Of a DNA stretch of 33,514 nucleotides, positions 31,654 to 33,514 are shown in pieces. Position numbers and translations under genes: made by a program. Source of the DNA: Ruminococcus sp. YRD2003 (GTDB lineage Bacteria > Bacillota > Clostridia > Oscillospirales > Ruminococcaceae); contig FNZT01000008.1 of the NCBI GenBank assembly GCA_900109435.1, positions 186,356 to 219,869 on the forward strand. The letters are read 5' to 3'. The notes beneath the pieces were generated by a model. The model had not been told where the DNA came from and ran no database searches. It worked only from the letters and a program-made list of their open reading frames with translations. How positions within the stretch are numbered: position 1 is the first letter of the stretch; every line of letters starts with the position of its first letter.

Positions 31654-32235
31654 TCAGTCTTCGTCGAAGTCCACCTGGCAGTCGTTGTACTCGCATTTTC
31701 TATAGAAATAGCAGTCGTCTATGCAGTTACTACTGAGCCAATGGCATCTTGTAAATATACAGTCAATGAATCCGTATCCTTCGCCCGAAAAATAATTAAT
31801 ATTGCAGTCCTCAAATTCGCAGTGTATGAACTTTGCGATTTCGCAGTAGATTCGGTCAAAAGTGCAGTTTTTGAAAGAGACATTATTGAAAGTAACGTTT
31901 TCGAGATAAAAATTACCGAATGTCCTGTCTGCGAACTCTGCATTCTCCATTGTCAGTCCCTCTATCTGGCGCTTTCTCGGCTCGAAAGTCGCCTGATAAA
32001 AACTCCTCCCGTATAAGTATTCGTATTCATCGTTTTCTTCGTCTTCCAAAGTAATATCGTCTTCGCAAGAAGTATAGTCTTCATTGTCTTCAAAATCGAA
32101 AAGATCATCATCAAGGCTATCCTTAATTCTTTCATCAGTGGATAAAAAGTCAAGGAGAAACTTAAGTCTTTCCTCCTCTGTAGAATTTTCCGGTGTCAGT
32201 TCAAATAAAGGGTCCATAAAGGGTACTGTACTCAT
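31654..32235 (-). CDS. Pentapeptide-repeat-like protein 1 with acidic N-terminus
   Basis: 193 residues from the second ATG (MSTVPFMDPLF), which has AGGAGG at the right distance; the first ATG at 32241 almost touches the ribosome site. Residues ~35-80 are extremely acidic ('DSLDDDLFDFEDNEDY', 'LEDEENDEYEY'). Residues ~95-190 are pentapeptide-like: 'LTMENAEFADRTFGN', 'VTFNNVSFKNCTFDRI', 'KFIHCEFEDCNIN', 'FIDCIFTRC', 'CEYNDCQ'. It is paired with a second such protein. The tail repeats and Cys columns are shared with that neighbour, so the two probably arose by duplication and may interact. Confidence 0.8.
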   Translation of the reverse strand: MSTVPFMDPLFELTPENSTEEERLKFLLDFLSTDERIKDSLDDDLFDFEDNEDYTSCEDDITLEDEENDEYEYLYGRSFYQATFEPRKRQIEGLTMENAEFADRTFGNFYLENVTFNNVSFKNCTFDRIYCEIAKFIHCEFEDCNINYFSGEGYGFIDCIFTRCHWLSSNCIDDCYFYRKCEYNDCQVDFDED

Positions 32236-32309
32236 GATCATTCCTCCTGTCTCAATGTCGAAATCGGGGCTATATTTCTGACAGCAAACACTGTCATTCC
32301 GTGGGTTTA

Positions 32310-32548
32310 CTGATTCTGTAAATAATTGAGACTTTGTTTTTGATTCACTCCGCTCGGCGTCTGCTGTGCAGACATTGGCTTACAGGTACGCAAGTCTTGG
32401 AAGCTCCCGAACCGCAATGCATACTTTCTATAAGCACCGATTTACAGACGGAGATTGGGCGAAGCAGTCTCTCACTCCGTCCTGCGCGCCTCACGGCGCT
32501 CTATGCAACGTCTCCCGACGCGGTTTGTCAAGCTGCTGACATAACAAA
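32310..32548. other. GC-rich, structured stretch without a convincing gene
   Basis: Several short perfect stems are packed here: GTCTGC/GCAGAC, GACGGAG/CTCCGTC, and GCGCC/GGCGC, which on the minus strand closes a GTGA (GNRA-type) loop. A 157-codon plus-strand frame covers it, but its product resembles no protein and has no ribosome site. It may be a structured RNA or a remnant of a mobile element. It does not match tmRNA, RNase P RNA or SRP RNA core motifs that I can recall. Confidence 0.4.
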
Positions 32549-32620
32549 AAAGGCATTGAATTTTGAACACAGTACACCCATAAGTGTAACGTGCCTAAAA
32601 TTCAATGCCTTTAATTTTTT
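32549..32620 (+). terminator. 16-bp hairpin with T-tract
   Basis: Arms 32549-32564 and 32597-32612 are a perfect inverted repeat (AAAGGCATTGAATTTT) with a 32-nt loop, followed by TAATTTTTT on the plus strand and, on the minus strand, TTTGTTATG. It may end a plus-strand RNA from the structured stretch just upstream. Confidence 0.7.
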
Positions 32621-32694
32621 ACTGTATTCAGTATATCACAGAAGTACACGAATGTCAAGTACTTTGAAAAATAATTCTGATTTGACAAACAGCC

Positions 32695-32715
32695 GTCTCC
32701 CCATGACGTGGAGAC
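32695..32715. repeat. Hairpin repeat E, copy 3
   Basis: GTCTCC / GGAGAC around CCATGACGT, preceded by GACAAACAGCC like copy 2. The remaining gap to 32821 shows no gene. Confidence 0.6.
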
Positions 32716-32821
32716 ATTTTCTACGGCTATTTATCGATGATTGCACATACCGAGATATTACTCAAATAAATAATATCTATTTCAGAAGCCAAAATAATAG
32801 GCAATGAATACATAAACAGAA

Positions 32822-32841
32822 GCACCGCCCAAAGGCGGTGC
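32822..32841 (-). terminator. Terminator of the MATE-like gene
   Basis: GCACCGCC / GGCGGTGC (8 bp, loop CAAA), with TTCTGTTT on the minus strand, ~40 nt after the stop codon. Confidence 0.8.
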
Positions 32842-32881
32842 AGTATATAAAAAATGATTTTGTGAGTCTATTCTAATTATG

Positions 32882-33514
32882 TCATTTCATAGCATTCTCC
32901 TTTTTAAGGAAATGCCGGTATGCAATATAGGAAACAACCGAATCAAATGCATTCCCGCATCCGAACATCAAAGCGATACCGATGAGCGTAGGATGCCATA
33001 TTCCACATAGGTACAGAACGAAGAACGTTCCGTAATATATGATGTTGGTAACTATTGACTCAAACAGCATATAGTACGTCTTGCCTCTGCCATAGAATGT
33101 AGCATCAAATACGTTCTGGAAGGCGTACATAACATAGAACACGAACAATACCATTACAATCTTGAACAGTTTATCCACGTCGCTGTATCCGAGAATATGG
33201 GACATAAACGGTTTATACAGCGGAATTGTTATCACCCATATCAGGCAGGTCACAGCCGTTATCGTAAAATAGCCGAGTGTATTGTTCTTTACAGCATTCT
33301 TGTCCTTGGCAGTTTCCTGCTTTATCAGCTCTCCAAGCTGAGTTATAGGCAGCAGCATCCATCCCCATATAAAGTTATTTGCCACCCAATATGTCCCTTG
33401 CTCTCCGACCATATTCACCATACGCGAGACCATGAGCATATACGCAATATTCCTGACAAAAGATTCAAGTCCTGAGATACCGCCAATTTTAAGGAAGTCC
33501 TTCATCCACGCAAA
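32882..33514 (-). CDS. C-terminal part of a MATE-type multidrug/small-molecule antiporter
   Basis: 210 codons are visible; the gene runs off the right edge (the frame is open to 33514), so the Met at 33505 is not the start. About half of a usual ~450-residue MATE protein is present. 'FLKIGGISGLESFVRNIAYM' matches the start of the second six-helix lobe ('K.G.P.G.E...........'). Five to six TM helices follow with 'GEQGTYWVANNFIWG', 'LPITQLGELIKQETAKDK' and 'ATFYGRGKTYYMLFESIVTN'. It ends with a basic tail 'HFLKKENAMK'. Members export drugs or metabolites using Na+ or H+. Substrate unknown; the upstream neighbour is outside the window. Confidence 0.82.
   Translation of the reverse strand, partial: FAWMKDFLKIGGISGLESFVRNIAYMLMVSRMVNMVGEQGTYWVANNFIWGWMLLPITQLGELIKQETAKDKNAVKNNTLGYFTITAVTCLIWVITIPLYKPFMSHILGYSDVDKLFKIVMVLFVFYVMYAFQNVFDATFYGRGKTYYMLFESIVTNIIYYGTFFVLYLCGIWHPTLIGIALMFGCGNAFDSVVSYIAYRHFLKKENAMK

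Noticed and set aside
32310..32548. tmRNA, RNase P or SRP RNA
   Set aside because: None of the conserved core sequences I know for these RNAs is present, and no tag peptide frame is found.
32334..32807. 157-codon plus-strand protein
   Set aside because: It crosses a terminator hairpin and a dispersed hairpin repeat, lacks a ribosome site and resembles no protein.

Overview
This window looks like the chromosome of a fibre-degrading gut or rumen Clostridia, most likely Ruminococcus or a close relative in the Oscillospiraceae. This is inference. It rests on Gram-positive AGGAGG ribosome sites, strong sigma-A promoters, a very large BspA-type leucine-rich surface protein with Thr/Ser linkers, a GH3 glucosidase and a feruloyl-esterase-like lipoprotein, and small protein families I associate with Ruminococcus. 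No rRNA, tRNA or CRISPR array was seen.

Left part (1-10.5 kb, minus strand). A four-gene run ends in a secreted LRR/Fn3 giant that leaves the window at its C-terminal Thr/Ser repeats. It is preceded by two paralogous ~130-residue proteins and a DUF6935-like protein. Next is a compact three-gene signalling operon: a multi-TM sensor with a degenerate kinase domain, a histidine kinase, and a NarL/LuxR-type response regulator, closed by a strong terminator.

Accessory part (10.5-20.4 kb). This is a mosaic of single genes, fragments and repeats, visibly AT-richer in places. It holds a truncated gene copy, a fragment of a phage tape-measure gene, an alpha/beta hydrolase, an unknown Cys-rich protein, and a plus-strand array resembling immunity/antitoxin genes (SUKH-like, a duplicated-domain protein, a MORN/YwqK-like protein). 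It also holds an SOS-controlled Y-family polymerase broken by a stop, a large broken AT-rich gene, a 33-residue acidic microprotein with its own promoter and terminator, and two more single-gene cassettes, one an M50 protease. Five of the minus-strand units start from nearly the same ~40-bp promoter sequence, spacer included, and two share the same terminator. This suggests spreading promoter or gene cassettes.

Right part (20.4-33.5 kb). On the plus strand are an RsuA-like pseudouridine synthase, translationally coupled to a CE1-like esterase lipoprotein, and then a GH3 lipoprotein. On the minus strand a tightly packed five-gene operon (DgkA-like kinase, CarS-like CDP-lipid synthase, UbiA prenyltransferase, PEP-synthase/rifampin-phosphotransferase-like enzyme, GNAT-like protein) looks like a pathway for an unusual isoprenoid lipid. 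It is the best candidate here for an undescribed system. Beyond it lie a cluster of very stable hairpins with a 16-codon ORF, a small membrane peptide and an unknown protein, two pentapeptide-repeat-like proteins, a structured GC-rich stretch without a gene, and the C-terminal half of a MATE-type transporter.
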